Assembly: GCF_002831585.1 (NCBI RefSeq)
Contig: NZ_CP025113.1
Span: forward strand, 62,001-126,000
Direction of reading: 5' to 3'
Source: Bradyrhizobium sp. SK17
GTDB taxonomy: Bacteria; Pseudomonadota; Alphaproteobacteria; Rhizobiales; Xanthobacteraceae
DNA length: 64,000 nt
The notes beneath the pieces were generated by a model. It worked only from the letters and a program-made list of their open reading frames with translations, ran no database searches and had not been told where the DNA came from. A program made the translations under genes and the position numbers. Below, one piece after another: positions 45,341-54,920 of this stretch. Within the stretch, counting starts at the first letter, position 1; each line of letters opens with the position of its first letter.

Positions 45341-48300
45341 ATCCGGCACAGCCTCACCGGCTGCCTCATCCTCCAATGACGGTTGCAGCGGCGGCGCGGT
45401 CAGCACCGGCGCCGACTTCAACAGTTCGGCAAGATCGCGCGGCGGCAGCGGCCGGCTGAACAGGAACCCCTGCATCTCGTCGCAGGCATGCGCGCGCAGG
45501 AACTCCCGCTGCTCGGAGGTCTCGACGCCCTCGGCGACGATGGTCATGCCGAGTGCCTTGCCCATGCTGATGATCGCCTGCGCGATCGCGACGTCCTCGG
45601 AATCGTCGGGCAGGTCGCGCACGAAGGAGCGATCGATCTTGATGGTGTCGATCGGGAACTGCTTCATCAGCGACATCGACGAGTAACCGGTGCCGAAATC
45701 GTCGATCGCCAGCCGGATGCCGCGGTTCTGGATCGCATCGAGCACGCGGACTGCCCGCGTCACGTTGCGCATTACCATGCTCTCGGTGACCTCGAGTTGC
45801 AGCAGCTCGGGCGGCATGCCGCTCGCCGCCAGCGCCTCGTCGATGTCGTCGAGCAGATGCGGATCGCCGAACTGCCGCGGCGAGAGGTTGACCGCCATCG
45901 TCACCGCCTTGAGGCCGCCGCGCTGCCAGGCCATGTTCTGCGCGCAGGCTTCCTTCAGCACCCAGCGGCCGATCGGCACGATGAGCCCGACCTCCTCGGC
46001 AAGCGGGATGAATTGCCCCGGCGAGACCTTGCCGAGCTCGGGATGGCTCCAGCGCAGCAGCGCTTCGACGCCGCTGATCTCACCGCTGGCCATGTCGACC
46101 TTGGGCTGATAGTCGAGCGAGAACTGGTCGCGCTCCAGCGCGCGGCGCAGCGCGCTCTCCATCGTCAGGCGCTCGATCGACTGTGCCCGCACCTCGTTGG
46201 AGAAGAAGCGGAAGCCGTTCTTGCCGTCCTCCTTGGCGAGATACATCGCCATGTCGGCATTCTTGGTCAGCGTCTGCACGTCGGAGCCGTCGGCCGGATA
46301 CACAGCGATCCCGATCGACGCCGTGGTGTGGCACTCGTGCCCGCTGAGTTGCAACGGCTGGCTGAGCGAAACCAGGAGATCGCCGGCAATGCGCTCGACG
46401 TCGTGACGTTCGGCGGTTTCCTCGAGGATGACCACGAACTCGTCGCCGCCGAGCCGGGCCACCACGTCGCTCGCGCGCAACGATGCGCGCAGCCGCTCGG
46501 CGATCGCCACCAGCAGCATGTCGCCGGCGTCATGGCCGAGCGAGTCGTTGATCACCTTGAAGCGGTCGAGATCGATGAACAGCACCGCGAGCTGCCGGCG
46601 ATGGCGATCCGCCGCCGAGATCGCGTGACGCAGCATCTCGTTGAAGGTCTCCCGGTTGGGCAGATTGGTCAGGCTGTCGTGCGAGGCGAGATACTCGATG
46701 CGCTCGTCGGCCTTGTGCTTCTCGTCGGCGCGATCGAAGCTTTCCAGCGCGAACGCCAGATTGTCGGCGAGCCGCTGTAGCAGCTCAGCGAATTCAGGCG
46801 TGAAGGTGTCCTTCTCGATCGCGACGAAGATCATGACGCCAACCACCTGCCCGCTGACGATCAGCGGGAAGGAGGCACCCGACTGCGTTCCGTCGAGGCG
46901 AGCCCTCTCATGGAAGGCGGCGGTGTCGGCGTCGGCAAAATAGTCATTGATGATGCAGGCCTGGCCCGACCGGAACGCCCTGCCGCAGGCACCGCGTCCC
47001 TCGGCATGCGCCTCGCTGACCGAGAGCGTGACCTGGCTCGCGCCGCCCGCCGCCGGGCCCGCGATCGCGACGATCCGCAGATAATCGCTCCCGCCTTGCG
47101 CCAGCGCGATCGTGGTCGAGGTGAATTTGCCGCCGGTCGCCGCCGCCTCGCAGACCAGTTGATACAATTCGCTGCGGGACTTCGCCCGCATGATCGCCTC
47201 GTTGGTCGCGCTCAGCGCCGCGAACATGCGCGACAGCCGTTCCTTCTGCTCGTCGGCCCGCGCCTTCTCGTCGGCACGATCGAAATTGGCCAGCGCAAAC
47301 GACACGTTCTCGGCAAGCCGCTGCAACAGCGCCATCATCTCCGGGCTGAAGGTGCCGAATTCGCTGGACAGGAACACCAGCGCGCCGATCGCCTCGCCGT
47401 TCTTGAGCAACGGCAACGCCGCGCCGGACTTGCTGCCGCTGTCGCGGACCACCGGATAGACATGCGAGTCGGGTCCGAAGTCGCTGAGATAGTCGTTGCT
47501 GATGCAGGGCCTGCGGGTGCGGATCGCAACGCCGGTCAGGGTTTGTCCTTCCGGCCGCGTCGCGTCGGCCGACAACTGGACTTCACGGGCCCGTATCCGG
47601 TCGGGGCCGGAAGCCGCCACATTGTCCAGGAAGGCCTCGCCGGGACGCACCAGGCGGATGGTGGCCGAGATGAACTGACCGCCGACAGCCGCAGCATCGC
47701 AGACCAGATCGAACAGCTCGCTGCGGGACTTCGCCCGCATGATCGCCTCGTTGGTCGCACTCAGTGCCGCGAACATCCGCCGCAACTTTTCCTTCTGCTC
47801 CTCGGTCCGCGCCTTCTCGTCGGCACGGTCGAAACTGCCCAGCGCAAAGGAGACGTTGTCGGCGAGCCGCTGCAACAGCTCGGCGAATTCGGCCGAGAAC
47901 GTGTTGCGCTTGGCGGAGATGAACAGCATCACTCCGACCGGCTCGTCGTCGACGATCAACGGAAACGCCGCGCCGGATCGCGCATCCTCGCGATCGATGA
48001 CTTCGCGGAACGGGCTGTTGGCGACGTCGCTGAGGAAATCGTTGTTGATGCAGGCGCGCCGGGAGCGGAACGCCTTGCCGCTGACACCGCGCCCTTCGGG
48101 GCGGGCATCGCTGCGCGAGACGTTGAGACGGCGCGCATTCTCGGCGGTGGGGCCTGCGACCGCGATCATCTCCAGGAAATCGTCGCCGGGCTTCGCGATC
48201 AGGATGCTGGTGGAATTGAACCCGCCGCCATGCGCCGCCGCCGCGCAAACCAGCTCGTACATCTCGATCCGCGACCGCGCGCGCATGATCGCCTCGTTGG

Positions 48301-49477
48301 TCGCGCTCAGCGCGGCGAACATCCGCGACAGCCGCTCACGTTCCGCGTCGGCCTTGGCCTTCTCGGTGGCGCGGCCGAAATTATCGAGCGCAACCGAGAC
48401 GTTCTCGGCGATCCCGGCCAGCAGCGCGATGATCTCCTGATCGCGCGCCCAGGAATTGCCGGTGAAGAAGATCAGGACGCCGATGCTGCGGCCGAAGCGG
48501 GTCAGCGGCAGCGCGACACAGGCCATCAGGCCGCTGCCGCGAATCGGCGTCTGCGACGGGCGGGTCGAGGTCGGGATGTCGTGCTCGACGCAGGGGCGCT
48601 GGGTTCGAAATGCCTCGCCGCAAATGCCCTTGCCGTAGACATTGTCGGGGTCGGTCGAAAACCGCGTCTGCGTGATCAGGTCGATCGCCTCGCCGGTGCC
48701 GGCAACGGGCTCGAGCCAGTGCGTATCGGGTTCGGCTAGCAGCACCACCGTGGCAAAGGACTTGCCGCTGAACACCGCCGCATCGCAGACCCGCTGATAC
48801 AGATCGTGCTCGGTCTTGGCGCGAAGGATCGCCTCGTTGGTCGCGCTGATCGCGCCGAACATGCGGTTGAGCCGGCGCATCGCCCGCTCACCGCTCTTGC
48901 GCGACGTCTCATGGTCGAAATTGTCGAGCGCGAAGGATACGTTTGCTGCCATGCGCTCGAGCAACGAGACGATCTCCTCGCCAAGCGAACCGACCTCGCG
49001 CCGGGTCACCATGAAGACACCGACGCTGCGCCCACCACAGACCAGCGGCATCGCCGCAGCCGCGCCGACGCCGCTCGCCGCGGCACCGCTGCGCCAGGCC
49101 GCCGAGCGGGGATCGTTGACATAGTCGTTGCTGACGCAAGCCGTCTGGTCACGGAACGCCCGTCCCGCGACGCCCTCCCCTTCCGGCGTGTTGGCGAGCG
49201 TGGAAATCGTGATGCTGCGCAGCCGCGCGACATCCTCGCCGTAGCCGGCCGCGAAGGTCAGCAGACCGGTATCCGGCTCCAGCAAAAACACGGTCGCAGC
49301 CAGGAAGCTCCCGCTCGAGAAAGCGGCTTCGCAGACCTTGCCGTATAGTTCTTCCGGTGATTTCGCGTACAGGATCGCTTCGTTGGTGGCATTCAACGCC
49401 GCGAATGTACGCCCGATGGTCGACTGCACGTTCCCTGAAGGCCCCGGGGCCAACCCCTTCAAACTGGCGCGGAACAT
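45314..49477 (-). CDS. Five-GAF diguanylate cyclase/phosphodiesterase (GGDEF-EAL)
   Basis: A protein of 1387 residues. Five tandem units of about 180 residues fill residues 20-930; each begins with a helix of the type MFAALSATNEAIMRAKSRSEL followed by a GAF-like fold. They start near residues 22, 206, 386, 566 and 749. The GGDEF domain follows, with GGDEF near residue 1010 and an RASD inhibitory site exactly five residues before it. The EAL domain near 1137 keeps EALLRW, DDFGTGYSS, KIDRSFV and EGVET, so both activities look possible. No membrane helix is seen, so it senses a cytoplasmic signal. The start at 49477 (MFRASLKGL) is tentative. Confidence 0.9.
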   Translation of the reverse strand: MFRASLKGLAPGPSGNVQSTIGRTFAALNATNEAILYAKSPEELYGKVCEAAFSSGSFLAATVFLLEPDTGLLTFAAGYGEDVARLRSITISTLANTPEGEGVAGRAFRDQTACVSNDYVNDPRSAAWRSGAAASGVGAAAAMPLVCGGRSVGVFMVTRREVGSLGEEIVSLLERMAANVSFALDNFDHETSRKSGERAMRRLNRMFGAISATNEAILRAKTEHDLYQRVCDAAVFSGKSFATVVLLAEPDTHWLEPVAGTGEAIDLITQTRFSTDPDNVYGKGICGEAFRTQRPCVEHDIPTSTRPSQTPIRGSGLMACVALPLTRFGRSIGVLIFFTGNSWARDQEIIALLAGIAENVSVALDNFGRATEKAKADAERERLSRMFAALSATNEAIMRARSRIEMYELVCAAAAHGGGFNSTSILIAKPGDDFLEMIAVAGPTAENARRLNVSRSDARPEGRGVSGKAFRSRRACINNDFLSDVANSPFREVIDREDARSGAAFPLIVDDEPVGVMLFISAKRNTFSAEFAELLQRLADNVSFALGSFDRADEKARTEEQKEKLRRMFAALSATNEAIMRAKSRSELFDLVCDAAAVGGQFISATIRLVRPGEAFLDNVAASGPDRIRAREVQLSADATRPEGQTLTGVAIRTRRPCISNDYLSDFGPDSHVYPVVRDSGSKSGAALPLLKNGEAIGALVFLSSEFGTFSPEMMALLQRLAENVSFALANFDRADEKARADEQKERLSRMFAALSATNEAIMRAKSRSELYQLVCEAAATGGKFTSTTIALAQGGSDYLRIVAIAGPAAGGASQVTLSVSEAHAEGRGACGRAFRSGQACIINDYFADADTAAFHERARLDGTQSGASFPLIVSGQVVGVMIFVAIEKDTFTPEFAELLQRLADNLAFALESFDRADEKHKADERIEYLASHDSLTNLPNRETFNEMLRHAISAADRHRRQLAVLFIDLDRFKVINDSLGHDAGDMLLVAIAERLRASLRASDVVARLGGDEFVVILEETAERHDVERIAGDLLVSLSQPLQLSGHECHTTASIGIAVYPADGSDVQTLTKNADMAMYLAKEDGKNGFRFFSNEVRAQSIERLTMESALRRALERDQFSLDYQPKVDMASGEISGVEALLRWSHPELGKVSPGQFIPLAEEVGLIVPIGRWVLKEACAQNMAWQRGGLKAVTMAVNLSPRQFGDPHLLDDIDEALAASGMPPELLQLEVTESMVMRNVTRAVRVLDAIQNRGIRLAIDDFGTGYSSMSLMKQFPIDTIKIDRSFVRDLPDDSEDVAIAQAIISMGKALGMTIVAEGVETSEQREFLRAHACDEMQGFLFSRPLPPRDLAELLKSAPVLTAPPLQPSLEDEAAGEAVPDLGRKRAVV

Positions 49478-49831
49478 TGCCCGCAAGAGGCCTAAGTGAT
49501 GGTTAGTGTATCCGGCAAGTTGCGCGACAGAGTAAACGGCTGACGAACGCGGCGGGCGGTTTCCCGGGATATTACGGACCCTTGTGTGCCAGGCTGAGGC
49601 GGCGGGCCGGAACGCGCGGATCGCGGCCCGGTTCGTGCCGGCACGGCGGCCAAATTCCGCATCGCGACCGCGCCCGTTCCGCTCGGTGAAAACATCGGCG
49701 GGAGCACCCTGCTGGCGGTATGGCCGACCGGATTTTCCGGCCTTGCTCGGCCAGCCGCGCTTTGAGAGCATGACGCCGATAACAGCAAGCAAGACCCGCG
49801 CCTCATGCGGGCGAAGCGCGAGGAAATTCCC
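49478..49831. other. Divergent intergenic region before the Ldh operon
   Basis: 354 bases between the cyclic-di-GMP gene and the Ldh-type gene. An open frame continues upstream of the former but without family likeness. I see no operator or RNA gene here. Confidence 0.35.
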
Positions 49832-50884
49832 ATGCCGATCGTCCAGGCCGACCGTCTCACGCGTATCGGCGCCGCGCTGCTTCGGGGCGCCGGCGCATCG
49901 GAGGAGGAGGCCAACGCCGTCGCCTCCGGCTGCGTCAACGCCAATCTGGCCGGCCATGACTCCCACGGCGTGATCGCGATCCCGACCTATATCGACCGCA
50001 TCAAGGCCGGCCACATCGTGCCCGGCGCCAAATGGACCATCGTGCAGGAAACGCCGACCACGACCGTGATCGACGGCCATTGGGGGTTCGGCTTCCACGT
50101 CAACGCCAAGGCGATGGAGATGACCATCAACAAGGCCAGGACCGCCAATGTCGCGGCCTGCACCGTGTTCCGGCAGAGCCATGTCGGGCGGCTCGCGCAT
50201 TACCCGCTGATGGCGATGCGCGAAGGCATGATCGGGATCGCGGCAGCCGATTCCGGCCGCTCGCCGAAGCATGTCGCGCCGTTCGGCGGCCGCGAGGCCC
50301 GGCTCGGCACCAACCCGCTGTCGATCGCGGTGCCCTCCGATCTCGAGGCGCCGTTCTATCTGGACATGGCGACTTCGGCGGTCGCCGCCGGCAAGATCCA
50401 GCTCGCGGTGGCGCGCGGCGAAAGCATCCCGAAGGGCTGGATCATCGATGCCGAGGGCCGCGACACCACCGATCCCAAGGACTATCGCAAGGGCGGCGCG
50501 CTGCTGCCGCTGGGCGGCAGCGAGGGCTACAAGGGCTCGGGGCTCGCCGCGATGGTCGAGGTGCTATGCGGGCTGTTGACCGGCCTCGGTTTCGGCGTCG
50601 AGCCGACCGGCCGGCACAATGACGGCTGCTTCATGGCGGTGTTCAACGTCGCCGCGTTCCGGCCGCTCCTCGATTTCAAGAAGGAGGTGGCCGATTTCGC
50701 GCGCTACCTGAAATCGACGCCACCGTCGGAGGGAAGCCGCGGCGTATTCTATCCCGGCGAGGTCGAACATCTGCGCGAGCTCGAGCGGCGCAAGAACGGC
50801 ATCGAGATCGAGGATGCGACCTGGGAGAAGCTCAAGGCCCTCGCCGTCGATTACAAGCTCGCCGACGAACTCAACCTGCGCTGA
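49832..50884 (+). CDS. Ldh-family (malate/L-lactate-type) oxidoreductase
   Basis: NAD(P)-dependent dehydrogenase of 350 residues of the Ldh2 family, which is unrelated to classic lactate dehydrogenase and reduces 2-oxoacids or imines. GHDSHGVIAIPTYIDRI and the catalytic histidine region, TVFRQSHVGRLAHYPLMA, are seen, then GTNPLSIAVP and MATSAVAAGKIQLA. The gaggaaattccc site favours ATG 49832 over 49805. It is 24 bases before the monooxygenase gene: an operon head. Confidence 0.88.
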   Translation: MPIVQADRLTRIGAALLRGAGASEEEANAVASGCVNANLAGHDSHGVIAIPTYIDRIKAGHIVPGAKWTIVQETPTTTVIDGHWGFGFHVNAKAMEMTINKARTANVAACTVFRQSHVGRLAHYPLMAMREGMIGIAAADSGRSPKHVAPFGGREARLGTNPLSIAVPSDLEAPFYLDMATSAVAAGKIQLAVARGESIPKGWIIDAEGRDTTDPKDYRKGGALLPLGGSEGYKGSGLAAMVEVLCGLLTGLGFGVEPTGRHNDGCFMAVFNVAAFRPLLDFKKEVADFARYLKSTPPSEGSRGVFYPGEVEHLRELERRKNGIEIEDATWEKLKALAVDYKLADELNLR

Positions 50885-50908
50885 CAAATCCGGACACGGG
50901 AGAACGAC

Positions 50909-52273
50909 ATGACACGGCAAATGGCACTGGTTGGCTTTTTGCAGGCGCAGAACTGTACCAACCTGCCGGGCTCCTGGCGCCACCCGGAATCGCGCGACGA
51001 TTCGATGTCGGCGGACTACTACCAGGAGATCGCGCGCATCCTGGAGCGCGGCAAGTTCCACATGGCGTTCTTCGACGACCGCCTCGCGATGCCCGACCGC
51101 TACAACAACGACCACGCCCACACCGTCGAATACGGCATCCGCTGCGTGAAGATGGACCCGATCGTGGTGCTGACCACGATGGGCATGGTCACCACCAAGC
51201 TCGGCCTCGCCTCGACCGCATCGACCACCTATTTCGAGCCGTTCGACGTCGCCCGCCGCTTCGCCACGCTCGACCTGATGACGGGTGGCCGCGCGGCCTG
51301 GAACGTGGTGACCTCGGTCAATGACGGCGAAGCGCTTAACATGGGCAAGGCGCAGCATCTCGACCACGATCCGCGCTACGACCGCGCCGATGAGTTCATG
51401 GAGGTGGTGCTCGGCCATTGGGATTCCTGGGAAGACGGCTCGCTTGTGATCGACAAGAAGAGCGGCCGCTTTGCCGATCCGACCAAGGTGAAGCGGCTCG
51501 ATCACAAGGGCGAGTTCTTCAGCTCGCGCGGTCCGTTCACGGTACCGCGCTCACCGCAGGGGCATCCGGTGATCGTGCAAGCCGGCGCCTCCGGCCGCGG
51601 ACAGCGCTTTGCCGGCCGCTGGGGCGAAGTGATCTTCACCGCGGCGCGCAATCTCGCGCACGCCAAGCAGAATTACGACGCCATCCGCGGTGAAGCCGCC
51701 AAGGCCGGGCGCGATCCCGACCAGATGTTCCTGTGCAATCTGATCACGCCAATCGCCGGCGCCACCAAGGCGGAAGCCGAGGATCGCATGGCCGTGATCC
51801 AGAAGCTGCCGCTCGAGATCGACGCGCTGTCGCTGCTGGCGGAAGCGCTCAATTTCGATTTCGGCGCCAAGCCGATCGACGAGCCGCTGACCACGGAGGA
51901 GTTGCAGGGCATGCAAGGCATGATCGGCATGCGTGACGGCGTGCTGCGCGCCTCCGGCAAGAGCAATCCCTCGACCCGCGACTTCATCACCTTCTCCGGC
52001 CGCGCCCAGGTGCAGGATGCGATCGTCGGCGGTCCGAAGGAGATCGCCGACCGGCTGGAGGAATTGTTCGAAGGCCGCGGCTGCGACGGCTTCGTCGTCG
52101 CCGCAAGCTATGTGCCGGGCTCCTATGCCGACTTCGTCGATCACGTGGTGCCCGAGTTGCAGAAGCGCGGCCTGTTCCACAAGGACTATGCCGGCACGAC
52201 GCTGCGCGAAAATCTCGGGCTCAAGCGCCCGGCTGCGGGCGCGTGGAAGACCCGCGCGCAAGCGGCGGAATAG
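50909..52273 (+). CDS. Flavin-dependent monooxygenase, NtaA/SnaA/DszA type (LLM class)
   Basis: Bacterial-luciferase-like monooxygenase of 454 residues. The start MTRQMALVGFLQAQNC, WNVVTSVNDGEALNMG, and the FMN-site QAGASGRGQRFAGRWGEVIFTA are typical of the NtaA/DszA group, which oxidises chelators, organosulfur or other compounds with reduced FMN. It needs a flavin reductase, which is not adjacent. Middle gene of a three-gene operon; the FAH-type gene follows after 12 bases. Confidence 0.9.
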   Translation: MTRQMALVGFLQAQNCTNLPGSWRHPESRDDSMSADYYQEIARILERGKFHMAFFDDRLAMPDRYNNDHAHTVEYGIRCVKMDPIVVLTTMGMVTTKLGLASTASTTYFEPFDVARRFATLDLMTGGRAAWNVVTSVNDGEALNMGKAQHLDHDPRYDRADEFMEVVLGHWDSWEDGSLVIDKKSGRFADPTKVKRLDHKGEFFSSRGPFTVPRSPQGHPVIVQAGASGRGQRFAGRWGEVIFTAARNLAHAKQNYDAIRGEAAKAGRDPDQMFLCNLITPIAGATKAEAEDRMAVIQKLPLEIDALSLLAEALNFDFGAKPIDEPLTTEELQGMQGMIGMRDGVLRASGKSNPSTRDFITFSGRAQVQDAIVGGPKEIADRLEELFEGRGCDGFVVAASYVPGSYADFVDHVVPELQKRGLFHKDYAGTTLRENLGLKRPAAGAWKTRAQAAE

Positions 52274-52285
52274 AAGGACATCATC

Positions 52286-53071
52286 ATGCGCTGGCTGAAA
52301 TTCACCGCCGCGGGCAACACGTCCTGGGGTTTGGTCGAGGGTGACACCGTGACGACAGTCAACGGCGATCCATTCGGCGAATGGAGAAAGACGTCCAAGA
52401 ACCACGCCTTGAAGGACGTCAAGATCGAGCTGCCGCTGGTCCCGCGCACCTTCTACTGCGTCGGGCTGAATTATTTGAAGCACCTCAAGGAAGCCGCCGA
52501 CAAGGCCGGCACGGTGCCGAACGTTCCCGACCGCCCCGAGATCGGCTACCGCGCCCAGAACGCCCTGATCGCGCATGATGATGACGTCGTGATCCCGGCA
52601 AGCGCGACCGAGAAAATCCATTACGAGGGCGAGCTGGTCGTCGTGATCGGCAAGACGGCCAAGCACCTCACCGACGCCAATGCGATGGATTGCGTGTTCG
52701 GCTACACCATTGGCAACGACGTCTCCGAACGCAGCTGGCAGAAGGCCGACCGCGGGCTGTGGCGCGCCAAGAACGCCGACACCTTCAAGCCGATGGGGCC
52801 GTGGATCGAGACCGACGTCGATCTCGACCGCATGGAGACCGCGATCCGCGTCAACGGCAAGGAGACCGGCCGCTTCCGCACCAACGAGATGATCTTCGGC
52901 ATCGTCCCCTTCCTGGTCGAGCTGAGCAAGTACTTCACGCTGTCACCCGGCGACGTGATCTGGATGGGCACCGACGGCGCCTCGCCTGATTTGAAGGACG
53001 GCGACGTGGTGGAGATCGATATCAGCGGCATCGGGACGTTGCGGAACAGGTTCGTGAAGGAGAAGGTGTGA
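52286..53071 (+). CDS. Fumarylacetoacetate hydrolase family protein
   Basis: A protein of 261 residues with an N-terminal small domain and the FAH barrel. FYCVGLNYLKHLKEAADKAG is the substrate loop; metal ligands are in HYEGELVVVIG and in GYTIGNDVSERSWQ. The FAH family hydrolyses or decarboxylates acylpyruvates and ring-opened aromatics. Its position after the monooxygenase suggests a short pathway: oxygenation, dehydrogenation, hydrolytic cleavage (inference). Confidence 0.9.
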   Translation: MRWLKFTAAGNTSWGLVEGDTVTTVNGDPFGEWRKTSKNHALKDVKIELPLVPRTFYCVGLNYLKHLKEAADKAGTVPNVPDRPEIGYRAQNALIAHDDDVVIPASATEKIHYEGELVVVIGKTAKHLTDANAMDCVFGYTIGNDVSERSWQKADRGLWRAKNADTFKPMGPWIETDVDLDRMETAIRVNGKETGRFRTNEMIFGIVPFLVELSKYFTLSPGDVIWMGTDGASPDLKDGDVVEIDISGIGTLRNRFVKEKV

Positions 53072-53090
53072 GGGCTCGAGCGCTCTAGCC

Positions 53091-53197
53091 CCGTCATCCT
53101 GAGGAGCGCGCAACGCGCGCGTCTCGAAGGATCGACGGCCACCAGCCGGGGTCGTACATCCTTCGAGGTTCGCTCCGCTCGCACCTCAGGATGACGG
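53091..53197. repeat. Palindromic intergenic element A, copy 1
   Basis: A dyad bounded by ccgtcatcctgagg and cctcaggatgacgg, about 107 bases, with inner inverted tracts (aaggat / atcctt). It lies right after the FAH-family stop. A second copy is at 62521-62625. Such elements are frequent in Bradyrhizobium and Rhodopseudomonas genomes. Confidence 0.75.
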
Positions 53198-53225
53198 TAT
53201 GAAACTAGTTGTATTCTCTCCATTT

Positions 53226-53346
53226 GTCGTCCCGGCGAAGGCCGGGACCCATACGCCGCGGCGAGTCTCGTAGGCGGGGCTCATCGTTCCAACGTCGCGC
53301 AACAATAGCCATTCGTGGTTATGGTCCCGGCCTGCGCCGGTCCGAC
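53226..53346. repeat. Palindromic intergenic element C, degenerate copy
   Basis: cccggcgaaggccggg near 53231 and a partly matching inverted cccggcctgcgccgg near 53325 flank a unique middle of about 80 bases. It looks like a decayed member of the gtcccggcgaaggccgggac repeat family. It lies between element A and the LysR stop. Confidence 0.55.
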
Positions 53347-53400
53347 ACTGGGTTTGTTGAAGCATAAGACCCCATGCATCAAGTGCACAGACCGGATGGC

Positions 53401-54321
53401 TCACCGCACGGTCGCCGGCCGACTCTTCACATGGTCGATGAACGCGCGCAGCTTCGGCAGGATCTGGCGGTGGCCGGGATAGTACAGGAACACGCCCGGC
53501 GTCGTCGGCGCGAATTGATCCAGCACGCGCACGAGCTTCTTGTCCTTTACGGCAGCTGATATCAGCGGTGCGGGCACTTGCGCCAGCCCCACACCTTCGA
53601 GCGCCGCGCCGACCAGCGTCGGGAAGTCGTGGCCGATGAAGGAGCCGGATACGGCCAGCTCGATCGAACGACCGTTATCGTTCAGCGACCATGGCGCCAG
53701 CCCGCCGTTCGATCGCCGCAGCCTGAGGCAGGCGTGTTCACGCAGATCGTCGGGACGCTTCGGCCGGCCGCGGCGCGCGAGATAGTCCGGGCTGCCGACG
53801 ACGGCGAACGGGAACGGCTTGGTCAGGCGCACCGCGACCATGTCCGGGTTGATGAACTGGCCCATCCGGATGCCGGCATCGAAACCGCCGGCGGCGAGGT
53901 CGACCAGTTCCTCGCTGGCGGCGAGTTCGACCTCGATCTCCGGATACGCCTTGCAGAATGAAGCGATCAGCGGCTCCAGCAGGATCGGCACCACCGAGCG
54001 CGGCACGGTGAGGCGCAGCAGCCCGGCCGGCTTCTGCCCGAGCTCGCGCGCGGCGCCGCTCGCAGCGACCAGCTCTTCGAAGGCGGGCCGGGCGCGTGCG
54101 AGAAATCGTTCACCGGCCTCGGTCAAACCGACACTGCGGGTGGTGCGGATGAACAGCACGGCGCCGAGGCGCGCCTCGAGCGCACGCACCGCCTGGCTGA
54201 TCGCCGACGGCGTCACCGCGAGCTCGGTCGCCGCACGGCGAAAGCTGCGGTGCTGGGCGACGCTGAGGAATGCCTCCACGCCGTCGAGCGCGCCCTGCCG
54301 GACTGTGAAGTTCTGCTTCAT
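53401..54321 (-). CDS. LysR-family transcriptional regulator
   Basis: A regulator of 306 residues. HTH: DGVEAFLSVAQHRSFRRAATELAVTPSAISQAVRALEARLGAVLFIRTTRSVGLTEAG. The effector domain has LRLTVPRSVVPILLEPL and VELAASEELVDLAAGGFDAGIRMG. It is divergent from the small exported protein gene at 54446, which it may control. Normal length. Confidence 0.92.
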   Translation of the reverse strand: MKQNFTVRQGALDGVEAFLSVAQHRSFRRAATELAVTPSAISQAVRALEARLGAVLFIRTTRSVGLTEAGERFLARARPAFEELVAASGAARELGQKPAGLLRLTVPRSVVPILLEPLIASFCKAYPEIEVELAASEELVDLAAGGFDAGIRMGQFINPDMVAVRLTKPFPFAVVGSPDYLARRGRPKRPDDLREHACLRLRRSNGGLAPWSLNDNGRSIELAVSGSFIGHDFPTLVGAALEGVGLAQVPAPLISAAVKDKKLVRVLDQFAPTTPGVFLYYPGHRQILPKLRAFIDHVKSRPATVR

Positions 54322-54445
54322 GGCCTGTCAACATTATCGCGAATAGTCGCCTCCGGAAAGCCGCCCTACATCGAACCTACGAGCCCAGCGCCGCGATGCA
54401 CGCTGCGCCACGCGACATCACGACATCAGTCGTGAGACTCGGCCG

Positions 54446-54847
54446 ATGACAGCAATCCGTCACGCAATCCTCGCCCTCACCCTCACTCTGACAGGCGCCA
54501 CCGCCATGACCGCTCCCTCCCCTGCCCAGGCCCAAACCACCTCCACCGTCACCACCGGCGTGATTGTCATCCTGACCGTCAAGCCGGGTATCACCCGCGA
54601 TCAGGTGATGGCGGTGATGCCGGATGAAATCCGGCAGACCGTGCAGCTCTATCTCAACGGCAAGCTTCGCGAATGGTATTCGCGATCCGATGGACGCGGG
54701 GTCGTCTTCCTGCTCGACGCCAGGGACACCGCCGAGGCCCACGCGATCATGGAAGGCCTGCCGCTGTCCAAGCTCGACCTGATGGACCACGACTACATCG
54801 CAGTCGGCCCGCTGCTGCCGCTGCGCCTGCTCATCGCCAAGTCGTGA
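54446..54847 (+). CDS. Small exported protein, possible dimeric alpha-beta-barrel fold
   Basis: A protein of 133 residues. The signal peptide runs to about residue 29 (AILALTLTLTGATAMTAPSPAQA). The mature part VIVILTVKPGITRDQVMAVMPDEIRQTVQLYLNGKLREWYSRSDGRGVVFLL...EAHAIMEGLPL looks like a muconolactone-isomerase or YCII-type ferredoxin-like domain. It is followed 73 bases later by a membrane protein gene. Divergent from LysR. Confidence 0.72.
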   Translation: MTAIRHAILALTLTLTGATAMTAPSPAQAQTTSTVTTGVIVILTVKPGITRDQVMAVMPDEIRQTVQLYLNGKLREWYSRSDGRGVVFLLDARDTAEAHAIMEGLPLSKLDLMDHDYIAVGPLLPLRLLIAKS

Positions 54848-54920
54848 GCGCAAGCCGAGGTCGAAGCCGATCGACGGTTCGGCCTCCTCCCTCCAGACCG
54901 ACAAACAGAGGAAACCGGCC

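Noticed and set aside
45383..46780. Plus-strand frames opposite the GGDEF-EAL region
   Set aside because: They are the complement of a highly conserved coding region and have no motifs of their own.
49478..50272. Upstream extension of the GGDEF-EAL protein
   Set aside because: The frame is open for 265 more codons, but it runs antisense to the Ldh-type gene and has arginine-rich low-complexity translation. The GAF repeats begin just after the ATG at 49477.
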